64,000 nt of DNA from a bacterium (GCA_030431455.1 JAUIJE010000007.1:372001-436000), one strand, 5' to 3'. Shown: positions 24,815-33,734, numbered from the stretch's first letter. The notes: a model not told the origin generated them from the letters alone. Numbers and translations: made by a program.

Positions 24815-26497
24815 TCACACGCTCGTCGAGTTGGGGATCAACATCGGCATCAACACCTCGTAACGGAACCGCCGCTGGGTGTTGCGCTGGGCGATCTCCG
24901 CGTCGATGGCGGCCAGCTCGCTCCGGAACGCATGGGCGATTTGATCGGCCTCGTCGTCGTCGAAGGTCCCCGCCGGGTAATGACCCAGCCGGTCGTAGCG
25001 GTACACGCCGAGGTAATACATCGTCTCGAGTTGGGTGTGGGTCAGGCCCGACGGCGGCAACAAGTGCAGCAGGTCGTGATCGCTCAACGGGGGGTCGCCG
25101 ACCTTGGGGATGTCCCGGTAGGTCGCGAGGGGCACGTTGGCCGCGAACCCTATCATGTCCCATTGGGTGTAGTTGACCGCGGCGTGCTGGGGGCCCGAGG
25201 TCCAGATCACCCCGGTGAGCACCTCGATGAGGTGCGCCTTGGTGCGGATGCGGTTGCGATCGGGGGTCAAGCGCTTGACCTTGCCCTTGCTGCTGGTGCG
25301 CAGCTCCTGGGCGAACGCTTGGAGCTCGCCGTCTCCCACCACCGCGGCGTTGTTCGCGTAGTAGTGGTCGACGAAGTCGGTCACGAACCGGTGAATCGCG
25401 TCGTACACCAGCAGCCCGTCGTCGCGGTAGGCATAGTGGGGGAGCTTGGCGGGGTCGTCGACCCCGCGGGTGGCCAGCTCGGCGGGCAGCCGGGCGTCCT
25501 CCCAAAAGCTCCAGTCCCGGTACACCTCGGCCGCGAGGTCGAAGGCGGCGGCCCGGGTGCAGCCGAGGAGCTGTTCGATCCGGCCCCCGGGGTTGAGCAA
25601 CAGGTTGCGGGCGTCGTCGTTGATGTTGAGGATGAAGCGCAGGTGGGGGCGCAACAGCTGCAGCAGCGGGTGGCGCACCGAGAGGTTGCGCTCGGCCGCG
25701 ATCACGAACGGCTCGAGCACCAGGTGGGTGCGCACCAGGTGGGTCCCGACCTCGTGCAGCGTCGCGTCCGCTTGTTGCAGCACCATCCGCGCGGCCATCC
25801 AGCCCTTGCTGTCCGCGTCGTGGGGGGTGAACACGCGTTTGTCCGCCCAGGGCGCGCGCCGGACCTGAATGGCCACGGGCACAAACTCGCCGTCCGGGCC
25901 CGTGCCCGGCCCCGGGTCCCGCCAATAAAAGAGCGCCAACGGGCCCCACAGGCGTTTGGGCCCGGGGGCGGCGCTCCCCCACGGCAGGTCCTTGAGCATC
26001 GCGTAGTCACACACGAACAGGCGGCCGCTGCGCATCAGCCCGACGAGGGTGTGCCCGGGACCGAGGCTCCGCTGCACATCGGCATTGGTGATGTTGTTGT
26101 CCGCGGGCAAGTCCCGGCTGCTCTTGACCCGGCGCAGCACAATGGGATTGCATCCGGACAGCCTCTGCTCGGCGAAGTACACGTCGAGCCGCCAGTGGGC
26201 CACCGACGCGGGCGGGGGCAAGGTCTGGAAGTAGTCTTCGAAATCCTGGATGTGGTCGTGGGGGTCGAAGGTCTGGCGGGCCCGCACCGCGAGGGCGTTC
26301 TGGGCGATGGCGAACAGCCGGTTGGTGCCCGCCTGGTTGTAGCCCGCGTCGAACCGTTCCTGCGGGGGGAGCTGGGCGACCTGGGGCACGCCGAGGGGCG
26401 GCGGCTGGGTAAACCGGTACGCGGCTTTTTTGAGGTCTAGCTCCACAATGCGCTGCGCCCGTTCGGCAGCGGTGTCGTCCTGCGGCAGACTGGCCAT
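24815..26497 (-). CDS. Lipoxygenase-family non-haem iron dioxygenase
   Basis: The 560-residue protein adds O2 to polyunsaturated fatty acids if active. The iron centre is recognisable: HEVGTH gives His248 and His253, followed by TH at 257-258, then SGPQHAAVN gives His438 and Asn442. The family's C-terminal ligand is usually Ile; this protein ends in Ser-Val, so Val would serve. There is no obvious signal peptide. The protein lacks the plant-type N-terminal beta-barrel, as in other bacterial forms. A dispersed motif copy (26140-26152) lies in a non-standard phase. It converges with the GMC operon, suggesting but not proving a lipid-oxidation theme. Confidence 0.9.
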   Translation of the reverse strand: MASLPQDDTAAERAQRIVELDLKKAAYRFTQPPPLGVPQVAQLPPQERFDAGYNQAGTNRLFAIAQNALAVRARQTFDPHDHIQDFEDYFQTLPPPASVAHWRLDVYFAEQRLSGCNPIVLRRVKSSRDLPADNNITNADVQRSLGPGHTLVGLMRSGRLFVCDYAMLKDLPWGSAAPGPKRLWGPLALFYWRDPGPGTGPDGEFVPVAIQVRRAPWADKRVFTPHDADSKGWMAARMVLQQADATLHEVGTHLVRTHLVLEPFVIAAERNLSVRHPLLQLLRPHLRFILNINDDARNLLLNPGGRIEQLLGCTRAAAFDLAAEVYRDWSFWEDARLPAELATRGVDDPAKLPHYAYRDDGLLVYDAIHRFVTDFVDHYYANNAAVVGDGELQAFAQELRTSSKGKVKRLTPDRNRIRTKAHLIEVLTGVIWTSGPQHAAVNYTQWDMIGFAANVPLATYRDIPKVGDPPLSDHDLLHLLPPSGLTHTQLETMYYLGVYRYDRLGHYPAGTFDDDEADQIAHAFRSELAAIDAEIAQRNTQRRFRYEVLMPMLIPNSTSV

Positions 26498-26569
26498 GGC
26501 CCCCCCTGGTGAGGGCGCAAAGTTACTGCTCCCCGCCCACAGGGCGCAAACTGTCCCGCGTGACCAAGC

Positions 26570-27550
26570 TCAGATCGAGACCGCGTCGCGGGGCTCGACC
26601 AGCACGAGGATGTCCGCGATCTGCTCGTCGATGCCCTCCTGGGCCACCACCTGCGCGTCGTCGTCCTCGTCGAGGGTCACGGGCACGATGGTGAGCATGG
26701 ACAGGTCCGGCAGCCGGCGCTTCATGCGGTTGGGGATGCCGCGGTAGCCCCCCACGTGCCCCACCCCGGCGAGCACCACCACCCGCTCGGCCCCCTGCTG
26801 CAGGGCGCCCACCGCGTATTGGGCCATCGACTCGTCCCACAACACCTGGGCGGCGTAGAACTTCTCAAACATGCCCTCGGCCCCGGTCGGGGGGTGGTGG
26901 TGTTGGAACACATCCGCGATCGCCTGCTTGTGCTGCTCGTCGGTGAGGTCCATCTCCGGCAACCGCGCCTTGTCCTGTTCGCTCAGGCCGTCGATGCCCT
27001 GCTTGGCCACCGCCCGGACCAAATCCCGGGGGGCGTTGAGCGCGACGAAGGTCGCCTCCGCCTGGCGCCCGGCGGTGAAGATGTCCCGGTAGAGGTCCTC
27101 GTCGTGACCCCAGCTCTCCTTCCAGTCCAACGCCGAGAAAAGCCCGTCCTCGTCGATCTCCCCCCGGCCGTAGCGATCCAGGGCGGCCTGCCCCGGCCAG
27201 GTCACCATCTCGAGCCCCACCGCCATCGGCTTGCCGGTGCCGCCCACGGTGCGGATGATCTCGGCCTGCAGCCGGTGGTGCGGGAGCTGGTCGTGTTGCT
27301 CGCCCACCAGCACCGCCTGGGCCGCGGTCACCCGGGCCTGGACCTCTTCGAAGGTCATCACTTTGCCGGTCTTGCCGTCGACGAAAGCCATGCGCGTGGC
27401 CTCGTCGAACACCGGCTCCTCGGCCTCGACATCCGGCCGGGGCGCGGGCTCGTCTTGCACCGTCGGCACCGCCGACGCGGGCTTTTCCTGGGTGGTCTGA
27501 CAGCCCACCGCACACACCACCGAAGCGACCAAAAGCAAACGCGTTTTCAT
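26570..27550 (-). CDS. ChaN-like lipoprotein (haem-binding uptake family)
   Basis: The 326-residue protein starts with a lipoprotein signal (VVCAVGC, Cys near 17) and an acidic Pro-rich spacer. The core matches the ChaN/DUF399 family: AQAVLVGEQHDQLPHH, AVGLEMVTWPGQ, and the late VLAGVGHVGGYRGIPNRM. Related proteins have been linked to iron or haem acquisition, but the activity of the family is uncertain. Histidines and acidic residues within the first motif could bind metal. It is 72 bp downstream of the divergent gene at 27627, and reads away from it. Confidence 0.85.
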   Translation of the reverse strand: MKTRLLLVASVVCAVGCQTTQEKPASAVPTVQDEPAPRPDVEAEEPVFDEATRMAFVDGKTGKVMTFEEVQARVTAAQAVLVGEQHDQLPHHRLQAEIIRTVGGTGKPMAVGLEMVTWPGQAALDRYGRGEIDEDGLFSALDWKESWGHDEDLYRDIFTAGRQAEATFVALNAPRDLVRAVAKQGIDGLSEQDKARLPEMDLTDEQHKQAIADVFQHHHPPTGAEGMFEKFYAAQVLWDESMAQYAVGALQQGAERVVVLAGVGHVGGYRGIPNRMKRRLPDLSMLTIVPVTLDEDDDAQVVAQEGIDEQIADILVLVEPRDAVSI

Positions 27551-27626
27551 GCCGGCACCCTAACAAAAGACGCCAGCGCCGGCGCGGGGCGTTGTCGCCT
27601 CTGCACCGCGTGGCTATCCCGGGACC

Positions 27627-28190
27627 ATGGGCAAATGGACGTACGACAAGCTGTGCCACGCCAAGGGCAAAGAGCTCGACCAGGTGGTGCAAAACGGGCG
27701 CAAGCCCTCCCTCGAGACCCTGCAGGGGTACGAATGGCGCGGCTACAACGTGCTGCCCCCCCACGCCTATGCGGTGATGTGGCTCTTGGAGAACACCCGG
27801 TTCATCAAGTGCTTTTTGAAAGAGCCCACCGCCACCGATGACGACGGGCAACCCACCGAGCTCGCGGGCTACAACCTCAAGGTCACCCGCGGGGGCACCG
27901 GTGACCCTTGGACCACAAAACCGTCCGAAGAAAAGCCCCTCAAGATCGGCAAATACCGCGTGCTCCCCGACGGCGACCGCGGCAAGTACACCGGCAAATA
28001 CGACAACGCGGTGTTCCTCGACTACGACGTGCCCGACAACAACCTCTTCGACGGGCGCACGATCAAGGACTTCATCGTGCACCCCGACGACAACGACGAC
28101 CTCATCGTGGGCAAGGCCATCTTTCACCTCGGGCCCATCAGCACGCCGAGCTTTTTTATTCTCGAGCGCTACCAAGAACACAACCGCTGA
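27627..28190 (+). CDS. Uncharacterised lipocalin-like protein
   Basis: The 187-residue protein is not recognised as a named family. Motif-like parts are LQGYEWRGYNVLPP, WLLENTRFIKCFLKE, GRTIKDFIVHPDD and the end FFILERYQEHNR. Alternating aromatic strands and a final F-I-L-E-R resemble calycin/lipocalin-type barrels with a G-x-W-x-G N-terminal turn (inference). There is no signal peptide. The next gene follows after 30 bp in the same direction and may form a unit with it. Confidence 0.65.
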   Translation: MGKWTYDKLCHAKGKELDQVVQNGRKPSLETLQGYEWRGYNVLPPHAYAVMWLLENTRFIKCFLKEPTATDDDGQPTELAGYNLKVTRGGTGDPWTTKPSEEKPLKIGKYRVLPDGDRGKYTGKYDNAVFLDYDVPDNNLFDGRTIKDFIVHPDDNDDLIVGKAIFHLGPISTPSFFILERYQEHNR

Positions 28191-28220
28191 AGCCGGCCGC
28201 GGGGACGTTATGCTGGAGGC

Positions 28221-28880
28221 ATGAGCGGCGACGTCCCCCTGCCCGACTGGGCCACCCTCGCCCTCGCCGACGGCGAAGCGGTGCGCTGGGCCCGCGTGCC
28301 CATCCGCCGCGCCGGGGGCCCCCTCGGGGTGTACAGCATCATGGTGCTCGGGGTGGCGTTCACCTTCGCGTCGGGGGTCGCGTTGGTCGAGATGGCCGGG
28401 CGCTACGATCTCTCGATGGGCGTGGGCCGGGTGATGCTGCTCGCGCTGATCATGGCCCTGTGCACCCTGTGGCTGGTGTTTTCGTTGATGATGCTGGTGT
28501 GGCCGCTGCTGTCGGGGTGGGCGATGCGCAACCAGATCGCCATCGTCACCGACCGGCGGGTGCTGCACGTCCGCCGCCGGGTGGGGAACACCGCGCCCCC
28601 CCGGGTCAAGGCCACCCCGCTCAGCGAATGCACCCACGTCCAGGTCGTGCGCCGGCGGGGCGAGAGCGCGACGCTGGTGCTGTCCGAGGGCTTGCGCGAG
28701 CGGGCGTTCGATGGGCGCACCGTCTACGAATGGAACTGCATCCACGGCCTCCCCGACGCCGACGGGGCCCAGGCCGCGATCGAACGCGGGCTGGGGTCAG
28801 GGCACGGGGGCGGCGTCGACGGGCTCGACCGCGGGGACCGCGGAGAGGGCGCCGCGCATGCGGTGGGCGGGCCCGTATAG
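28221..28880 (+). CDS. Two-TM membrane protein with PH-like domain
   Basis: The 219-residue product has an N-terminal soluble segment, two hydrophobic helices (about residues 36-58 and 70-95), then a PH-like segment (NQIAIVTDRRVLHVRRR and following strands). The last about 28 residues are Gly/Asp-rich and overlap the 3' end of the yihY-type gene by 84 bp on the opposite strand, so the end of one or both genes is constrained. The architecture resembles the protein at 11676-12566, but without close sequence identity. Function unknown. Confidence 0.68.
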   Translation: MSGDVPLPDWATLALADGEAVRWARVPIRRAGGPLGVYSIMVLGVAFTFASGVALVEMAGRYDLSMGVGRVMLLALIMALCTLWLVFSLMMLVWPLLSGWAMRNQIAIVTDRRVLHVRRRVGNTAPPRVKATPLSECTHVQVVRRRGESATLVLSEGLRERAFDGRTVYEWNCIHGLPDADGAQAAIERGLGSGHGGGVDGLDRGDRGEGAAHAVGGPV

Positions 28881-29828
28881 CCGGCGCCGTTGCACCACCT
28901 TGGTGAGGTGGGCCGCGTACTGGAGCAGCACCGAGGTCACGAATATCCACAGCACGGTGGCCATCACCGCGGAGAAGCCGCCGTACAGCGCCCCAATGTC
29001 ACTGAATTCGACAAGATAGATCAAATAGATGGTGCGGCTCAGCTGCCAGGCGAGCGCGAAGAACAGGCCCCCGATGAGCGCGGGCCCCCCGTGGATGCGG
29101 TGGGTGGTGAAAATCTTGAGCAACACCAAAAACCACAGCGCGATCAGCGCGGCCGAGAACGCCTGGCTGAGCAGGGTCTCGGTGGTGCCGCCCCCGACGA
29201 AGAACGCGATGCCCTCGGGGAGCGCTTCCTCCACCCGGTCGAACAGGCTGATCAGGACCTTGAGCACAAAATAGCCGCCCAGCATCGCGAGCAAGAACAG
29301 CGAAAAGAACAGCTTGGACAGGAACACATTGCGCGGCTGGGCCGACCGGGGCCGGTCGTCGGGCAGCGACCGGGCAAAAATCCGCGCGAAGGAAAATTCC
29401 AGGGCCCGGAACACCTGGCTGGCCGAGAACAACAATGCCACTGTGCCCACCAGCCCGAGGCTCTCGCGGTTCTCGAGCATGCCGCGCAGGTCGTCGGCCA
29501 TCTCCCCGGACAGGAAGGGGGCGGCGGCGCGGATCTGTTCCATGAGGTCGCCGATGACCCGCTCGGTTTGTTCGGGGTCGGTGCCGAAAAACAACATCGC
29601 GTAGCCGGTGGCGGACGCGACGATGATCAGCAGCGGAATCATGGACAGCAGGGTGTAGAAGGCGACCGCGGCCGCGTACATCAAGGAATGGTCGCGAACA
29701 AAATCGCCCAGCATCCCGTCGACGAGCTCGAACACCCAACCGCCCACCGGGTGCCGGCGGACCTTGACCAAGGTCCGGAGCACAAAAAACCGCACCGGGC
29801 GCAGCAGGGTGCACAGCGCCTTGGTCAT
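28797..29828 (-). CDS. YihY/BrkB-family membrane protein
   Basis: The 343-residue integral membrane protein matches the YihY/virulence-factor-BrkB family: MYAAAVAFYTLLSMIPLLIIV near residues 49-69, PEQTERV, a long amphipathic region, and GALYGGFSAVMATVLWIFVTSVLLQYAAH near the end. About six membrane helices are visible. The E. coli homologue was once mis-assigned as RNase BN; no transport activity is firmly established. Its ATG overlaps the der stop (ATGA). The C-terminal tail is Pro/Ala-rich and overlaps the convergent gene at 28221. Confidence 0.9.
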   Translation of the reverse strand: MTKALCTLLRPVRFFVLRTLVKVRRHPVGGWVFELVDGMLGDFVRDHSLMYAAAVAFYTLLSMIPLLIIVASATGYAMLFFGTDPEQTERVIGDLMEQIRAAAPFLSGEMADDLRGMLENRESLGLVGTVALLFSASQVFRALEFSFARIFARSLPDDRPRSAQPRNVFLSKLFFSLFLLAMLGGYFVLKVLISLFDRVEEALPEGIAFFVGGGTTETLLSQAFSAALIALWFLVLLKIFTTHRIHGGPALIGGLFFALAWQLSRTIYLIYLVEFSDIGALYGGFSAVMATVLWIFVTSVLLQYAAHLTKVVQRRRLYGPAHRMRGALSAVPAVEPVDAAPVP

Positions 29829-31453
29829 CGTCGGCGGCGGGGCCCTTTTTTGCGGCCTTTTTTCCCTTGGGTGGCCTGGCGGCGTTTGCGGGCCTCGATG
29901 TTCTTTTCGCGGCCCTTGGCGTCGCCTTTGCGGCGCAGGATGAGCCGGATGGGGGCCCCTTCGAAGCCGAACGCCTCGCGCAGGCGGTTCTGCAAAAAGC
30001 GCCGGTAGGAAAAGTGCACCCCGGGCACGTCGTTGGTGGCGAACACGAAGGTGGGGGGCGCGGCCCGGACCTGGGCCCCGAAGTAGATTTTGACCCGCTT
30101 GCCTTTGTGCACCGGGGGCTGGTGCGCGGCCACCGCGGCGGTGATCACGCGGTTCACGTCGGCGGTGGGCACCCGGGTGAAGTGGGCGCGCGCGACCTCC
30201 ACCGCCCGTTCCACGATGTCGAACACCTTGCGGCCGGTCTTGGCCGACGCGAACAGAATCGGCGCGTAGTCCACAAACGGCATGCGGTCCCGCAGCATCT
30301 CGCGAAACTCTTTGGCGTCGAGCTCGTGCTCTTTTTTGAGGTCCCACTTGTTGACCACGATGAGCAGGGCCCGGCCCTTGTCGTGGGCGAAGGCCGCGAC
30401 CTTCATGTCTTGTTCGGTCAGGCCCGCGGTGGCGTCGATCATCATGATCGCGACGTCGGCCCGGTCCAGGCCCTTGAGCGCGCTCACCACCGCGTACTTC
30501 TCCATCTTCGCGCTGATCGAGCGTTTGCGCCGAATGCCCGCGGTGTCGATGATGCGGAACTTGTGGCCACCGTACTCGAAGAATGAGTCCACCGCGTCCA
30601 TGGTCGTGCCCGCAATGTCACTGACCAGGTGGCGCTCCTCGCCGAGCAGCCGGTTGACCAAGCTCGACTTGCCACTGTTGGGCTTGCCGATCACGCACAG
30701 CCGCAGCACCTCCGGCATCTGGATCACGGGGGACTTCTTGACCGGGGGCGGCTCGTCCGCGGGCTCCCCGAAGCCTTCGTCCCCGTCGTCGAGACCGTAC
30801 TCATCGTCGTAGGCCGCGCCGTCGTCGTCGTCGACATCGCCCTCGGCGAGACCCTCGGCCTCGTCCAGGGCATCGTCGATCTCGTCCTCGGACAGGTCGC
30901 CCTGCTGCTCTTTTTCCCACGCCTCTTGGGCCGCGCGCCCCGCCTCGGCCAACGCGGGGTCGAGATGTTCGAACAGGCCTTCCATCATGTCCCCCACCCC
31001 CCGCCCGTGCTCGGCGGAGATGGCGAACACCTGGTCGGCGCCGATCTCGTAAAACTCGTGGGCCAACGCGTCGTGTTTGGGCCCGTCCACCTTGTTGGCC
31101 GCGAGCAACAGCGGCCGGCCACTTTTGCGCAACAGGCGCGCGACCTCGATGTCCGGGGGGGTCGGCCCGGCCCGGGCGTCGACCACCATCAACACCACGT
31201 CCGCCTCCTCGATGGCGAGTTGGCTTTGGGTGCGAATCTCTTCGAACAGCTGGGTGTCCGGATCGGGCTCGAAGCCACCGGTGTCGATCAGGGTATAGCG
31301 GATGTCCTCGAACACCCCGTCGGCGTAGATGCGGTCCCGGGTCACCCCGGGCACGTCCTCCACGATGGAGATGCGCCGCCGGGCCAGGCGGTTGAACAGG
31401 GTGCTCTTGCCCACGTTGGGCCGGCCCACGATGGCGACGACGGGAACGCGCAT
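29825..31453 (-). CDS. der: Ribosome-assembly GTPase Der with acidic linker
   Basis: The 542-residue protein has two tandem GTPase domains. Domain 1 shows GRPNVGKS (10-17), DTGG and NKVD; domain 2 begins with GKPNSGKS near residue 256, with DTAGIRRK and NKWDLKK. The C-terminal KH-like domain (about 430-510) and a basic tail (RKRRQ, KKGRKKG, RRR) contact rRNA. Der helps 50S subunit maturation. Between the two G domains, residues 170-245 form an acidic D/E-rich insert much longer than the short linker of E. coli Der (490 residues). I use ATG 31453; a GTG two codons earlier is an alternative. The yihY-type gene follows by overlap. Confidence 0.93.
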   Translation of the reverse strand: MRVPVVAIVGRPNVGKSTLFNRLARRRISIVEDVPGVTRDRIYADGVFEDIRYTLIDTGGFEPDPDTQLFEEIRTQSQLAIEEADVVLMVVDARAGPTPPDIEVARLLRKSGRPLLLAANKVDGPKHDALAHEFYEIGADQVFAISAEHGRGVGDMMEGLFEHLDPALAEAGRAAQEAWEKEQQGDLSEDEIDDALDEAEGLAEGDVDDDDGAAYDDEYGLDDGDEGFGEPADEPPPVKKSPVIQMPEVLRLCVIGKPNSGKSSLVNRLLGEERHLVSDIAGTTMDAVDSFFEYGGHKFRIIDTAGIRRKRSISAKMEKYAVVSALKGLDRADVAIMMIDATAGLTEQDMKVAAFAHDKGRALLIVVNKWDLKKEHELDAKEFREMLRDRMPFVDYAPILFASAKTGRKVFDIVERAVEVARAHFTRVPTADVNRVITAAVAAHQPPVHKGKRVKIYFGAQVRAAPPTFVFATNDVPGVHFSYRRFLQNRLREAFGFEGAPIRLILRRKGDAKGREKNIEARKRRQATQGKKGRKKGPRRRR

Positions 31454-31599
31454 GGGCACCGTGTAGCCTATTTTTTCAGCTTTGCGGCCCCCTTCGCACC
31501 GCCCGGGGGTCTTTGCCGGCCGCCAGACCACGGGCGTGGCGCTCGAATGCCACTGCATGCAGCCGATGGCGAACGCCGCGCTTGCCGGGCGCGCGGAAA

Positions 31600-31740
31600 A
31601 GGCTCCCCAGCGGTCGGATGCGAAGCGCATACGACCCGGCCCGATGGGCCAGAGGCCCCTGGAGGGCCGCCTTTGGGGGTGGGGCGGCAACGCGGCGCGT
31701 TGCTTGAGCCATTCCTCCGGAATGGCCACGCCGTGAGCGC
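31600..31740 (-). repeat. Hairpin array homologous to 22141-22540, inverted
   Basis: On the minus strand this region reads GGCCATTCC-GGA-GGAATGGCT, then CAACGC-GCC-GCGTTG, then a GGCC-rich hairpin and GTCGTATGCG-CTT-CGCATCCGAC. The order matches the elements of the 130-bp array at 22141-22540, but stem and loop bases differ in compensating ways. It lies in the 518-bp gap between der and an AraC-type gene. The remaining gap (31454-31599) shows GC-rich sequence with no gene that I can support and one near-match to the dispersed motif (31545-31557). Confidence 0.8.
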
Positions 31741-31759
31741 TCGCGCGCGCGAACGGGGC

Positions 31760-31778
31760 GGGGGGAGGAACTCCCCCC
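31760..31778 (-). terminator. G6/C6 hairpin after the tiny ORF
   Basis: GGGGGGAG and CTCCCCCC pair around a three-base loop. It starts eight bases after the stop of the tiny ORF and is nearly identical to the hairpin at 22061-22085. No T run follows. It could attenuate transcription into der or be part of the repeat family. Confidence 0.5.
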
Positions 31779-31786
31779 GGAAGGAA

Positions 31787-31816
31787 TCAGTAGAACATCG
31801 TGGGGACTTGAGTCAT
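31787..31816 (-). CDS. Possible 9-residue leader peptide (MTQVPTMFY)
   Basis: This minus-strand ORF encodes M-T-Q-V-P-T-M-F-Y and stop. It is preceded six bases upstream by a perfect GGAGG. The ribosome site and AUG are contained in an inverted repeat (TGGCAACC with GGTTTGCCA, one bulged base), so initiation might be regulated. A G6/C6 hairpin follows directly. The ORF is located 330 bp upstream of der in the same direction, with the hairpin array between. It is too short for similarity reasoning. It may be a leader peptide, a tiny product, or coincidence. Confidence 0.35.
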   Translation of the reverse strand: MTQVPTMFY

Positions 31817-31971
31817 GGCAAACCTCCGATGGTTGCCATCCTAGGGCGCGGGCCCGTTCCCGCTTGTCACATCACGCCAATCTTCAGCTCAGATGCGCCG
31901 GTCGGACATTCGACCGATGGGGGGCGGGTGCGGCTCGACGCGGCGCGCCACTGCACCATGGTGTGCCGGGC

Positions 31972-32991
31972 TCAGCGCCGCATCTCCGAGGGGGGCTTGC
32001 CCGTCCAGCGCCGGAACGCCTTGGAGAACGCGCCCACGTCGCCAAAGCCGAGCAGAAACGCGACCTCGGTCACCGGCATGCCCCCTTCGCGCAGGCAGCC
32101 CACCGCGACCTTGGCCCGGGCCTCGTCGAACACTTCGCGGAACGACGTGCCCTCGTCTTTGAGCCGCCGCTGCAGCGTGCGCGGGGGGATGGCCAGCGCG
32201 TCGGCCAAGGTCTGGACCGTGACCTCCCCGGGCAGCTCGGTCTGGATGTGCCGCAGCGCGGCGGTGCGCACCGTCTCGTCGCGGGGAAGCTCGGCCAACG
32301 CCCGGTCCGCGGCCTGCTTGAGCACTTGGTGCAACACCGGGTCCTGGTCCTTGAGCGGCGCCTTGGCGGTCTTCTTGTCGAACACCAACGCCCACTCCCC
32401 GGTGTCGTCGTGCACCTGGGTCCCGTAGATTTCTTCGAGCTGGTCGCGCCGGCAGCCCTTGGGCAGCTTGGTGGCGAGCGCCACGTATTGGGGGCGCGCG
32501 TCCCCGACGACAAACTCCCGCGCGGCCTTGATCCAGGTCCCGAGGGTAAACGTCAGGGCCATAAAAAAGTCCGCCCGCCCATTGGTCATCGCGATGACAA
32601 GCTCTTCGCTGTCGTCGGACGCGCTGCGCTCGGAGACCTCGACCTGCATCTCGCTGGCCAACAGTGCATAGTAGCGGGCGAGGCCGCGCCAGCCGTCGGT
32701 GGCGGTGCCCGTCGACGCGGCCACGTAGCGCAACATCGCCACCGCGCCTTTGTCGAACTGCATGCTCGTGCCCACCTTCGCCCCGAGGGTGAGGGTGGGA
32801 TCGAGGCGCTGCACGTCGTGCCAAAACTTGTAGACCGCGATCGCGGGCACCCGGGTCTTCTCTTCGATGCGCGAGAGCCCGCACTCCTCCGCGAGCGCGT
32901 CGGTCTGCGGCAACAGGGGCCGCATCGCGCGCAGCATGCCGGCGACGTAGCCGGCGTCGTGGGTGGCAAAGTGAGAGGTGGTGTCCGACAT
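31972..32991 (-). CDS. AraC-family regulator, OruR-like
   Basis: The 339-residue protein has an N-terminal arabinose-binding-like domain of the OruR/PF12625 type (DAGYVAGMLRAM..LLPQTDAL; LDPTLTLGAKVG; GRADFFMALTFTLGTWI), and a C-terminal AraC HTH (LADALAIPPRTLQRRLKDEGTSFREV, then VTEVAFLLGFGDVGAFSKAFRRWTGKPPSEMR). This differs from the AraC-type protein at 7262, which has a cupin-like sensor. The start at 32991 gives a typical length; the frame remains open upstream through the next gene. The effector and targets are unknown. The tiny ORF and der lie downstream in the same orientation. Confidence 0.88.
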   Translation of the reverse strand: MSDTTSHFATHDAGYVAGMLRAMRPLLPQTDALAEECGLSRIEEKTRVPAIAVYKFWHDVQRLDPTLTLGAKVGTSMQFDKGAVAMLRYVAASTGTATDGWRGLARYYALLASEMQVEVSERSASDDSEELVIAMTNGRADFFMALTFTLGTWIKAAREFVVGDARPQYVALATKLPKGCRRDQLEEIYGTQVHDDTGEWALVFDKKTAKAPLKDQDPVLHQVLKQAADRALAELPRDETVRTAALRHIQTELPGEVTVQTLADALAIPPRTLQRRLKDEGTSFREVFDEARAKVAVGCLREGGMPVTEVAFLLGFGDVGAFSKAFRRWTGKPPSEMRR

Positions 32992-33047
32992 GGGCGCCCC
33001 TGCTCTATCACGGGCAAGGGCGCCACGACATGCGGCTTGCGCCCGAC

Positions 33048-33626
33048 TCAGGGGGCCTCGAACGTGAGGCTCAGGGTGTCGATCACGGTCTCGAAGCCCG
33101 AGGTGGTGGCCGGGGTGATGGTGACCTTTTGGCCCACGGGCGCGTGGACGACAAAGCGCGCGGTGAGGATGTCGCAGCCCGCGTAGCCGTACATCTGGTT
33201 GTTGTGGTGCACCTCGCCGACGTCGAGGGTGATCGCGGGGTAGTGGTACCAGCCGGTGCTCTCGATGTTCGCCGCGGTCACGAGCACCTCGAGTTGGTCG
33301 TCGTCGAGGCGCTCGCCCAGCGCGACGTCCGCGAGCAACCAGCCGTCGGCGTTGTCGAGCGAGAAGTCCTCCTCCTCCGCGGCCACACACGCGCTGTGGG
33401 CGTCCTGCACGGCGTCGAACCGGTCCTGGACCGCGGCGGGCACACAAAGGCCGGGGCAGCCGGCGGGGTCCGGGAGCGACACCGGGTCTGGGTCCGGGGC
33501 GCCGGTCGCCTCGGCCGGCTCGCCCGCGCCGTCTCCGGTCCGGGGGAAGGCCGGTCCGCCGCACGCGGTGGCGACGAGGGGGAGCAGCGTCAGGGACAGA
33601 CCGAGCAGGCCGGCAGGGACTCGCAT
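33048..33626 (-). CDS. Lipoprotein of unknown function
   Basis: The 192-residue product has a lipoprotein signal (LVATAC, Cys near 22) followed by a disordered Pro/Asp-rich stretch and a pair of cysteines (CPGLC). The rest is a beta-rich domain (DQLEVLVTAANIESTGWYHYPAITLDVGEV, and a C-terminal VTITPATTS segment). I do not recognise a family. The gap 33627-33734 upstream is AT-richer than its surroundings, with two ATCAGGA copies about 32 bp apart, and may hold a promoter for this gene. Confidence 0.65.
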   Translation of the reverse strand: MRVPAGLLGLSLTLLPLVATACGGPAFPRTGDGAGEPAEATGAPDPDPVSLPDPAGCPGLCVPAAVQDRFDAVQDAHSACVAAEEEDFSLDNADGWLLADVALGERLDDDQLEVLVTAANIESTGWYHYPAITLDVGEVHHNNQMYGYAGCDILTARFVVHAPVGQKVTITPATTSGFETVIDTLSLTFEAP

Positions 33627-33734
33627 GGGGGACCTCCTTGTGGGTTGGTCACAGCATGCGCGATCGGCGGGGTCCGGTAAATCAGGATGTTGGGAATCCT
33701 ATTATGTGGCACATCAGGACAGTTCGCGAGGTAC

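Noticed and set aside
31454-31729. N-terminal extension of Der
   Set aside because: The frame stays open, but the sequence is hairpin repeat and not conserved-like; the GTPase motif begins at the ATG at 31453.
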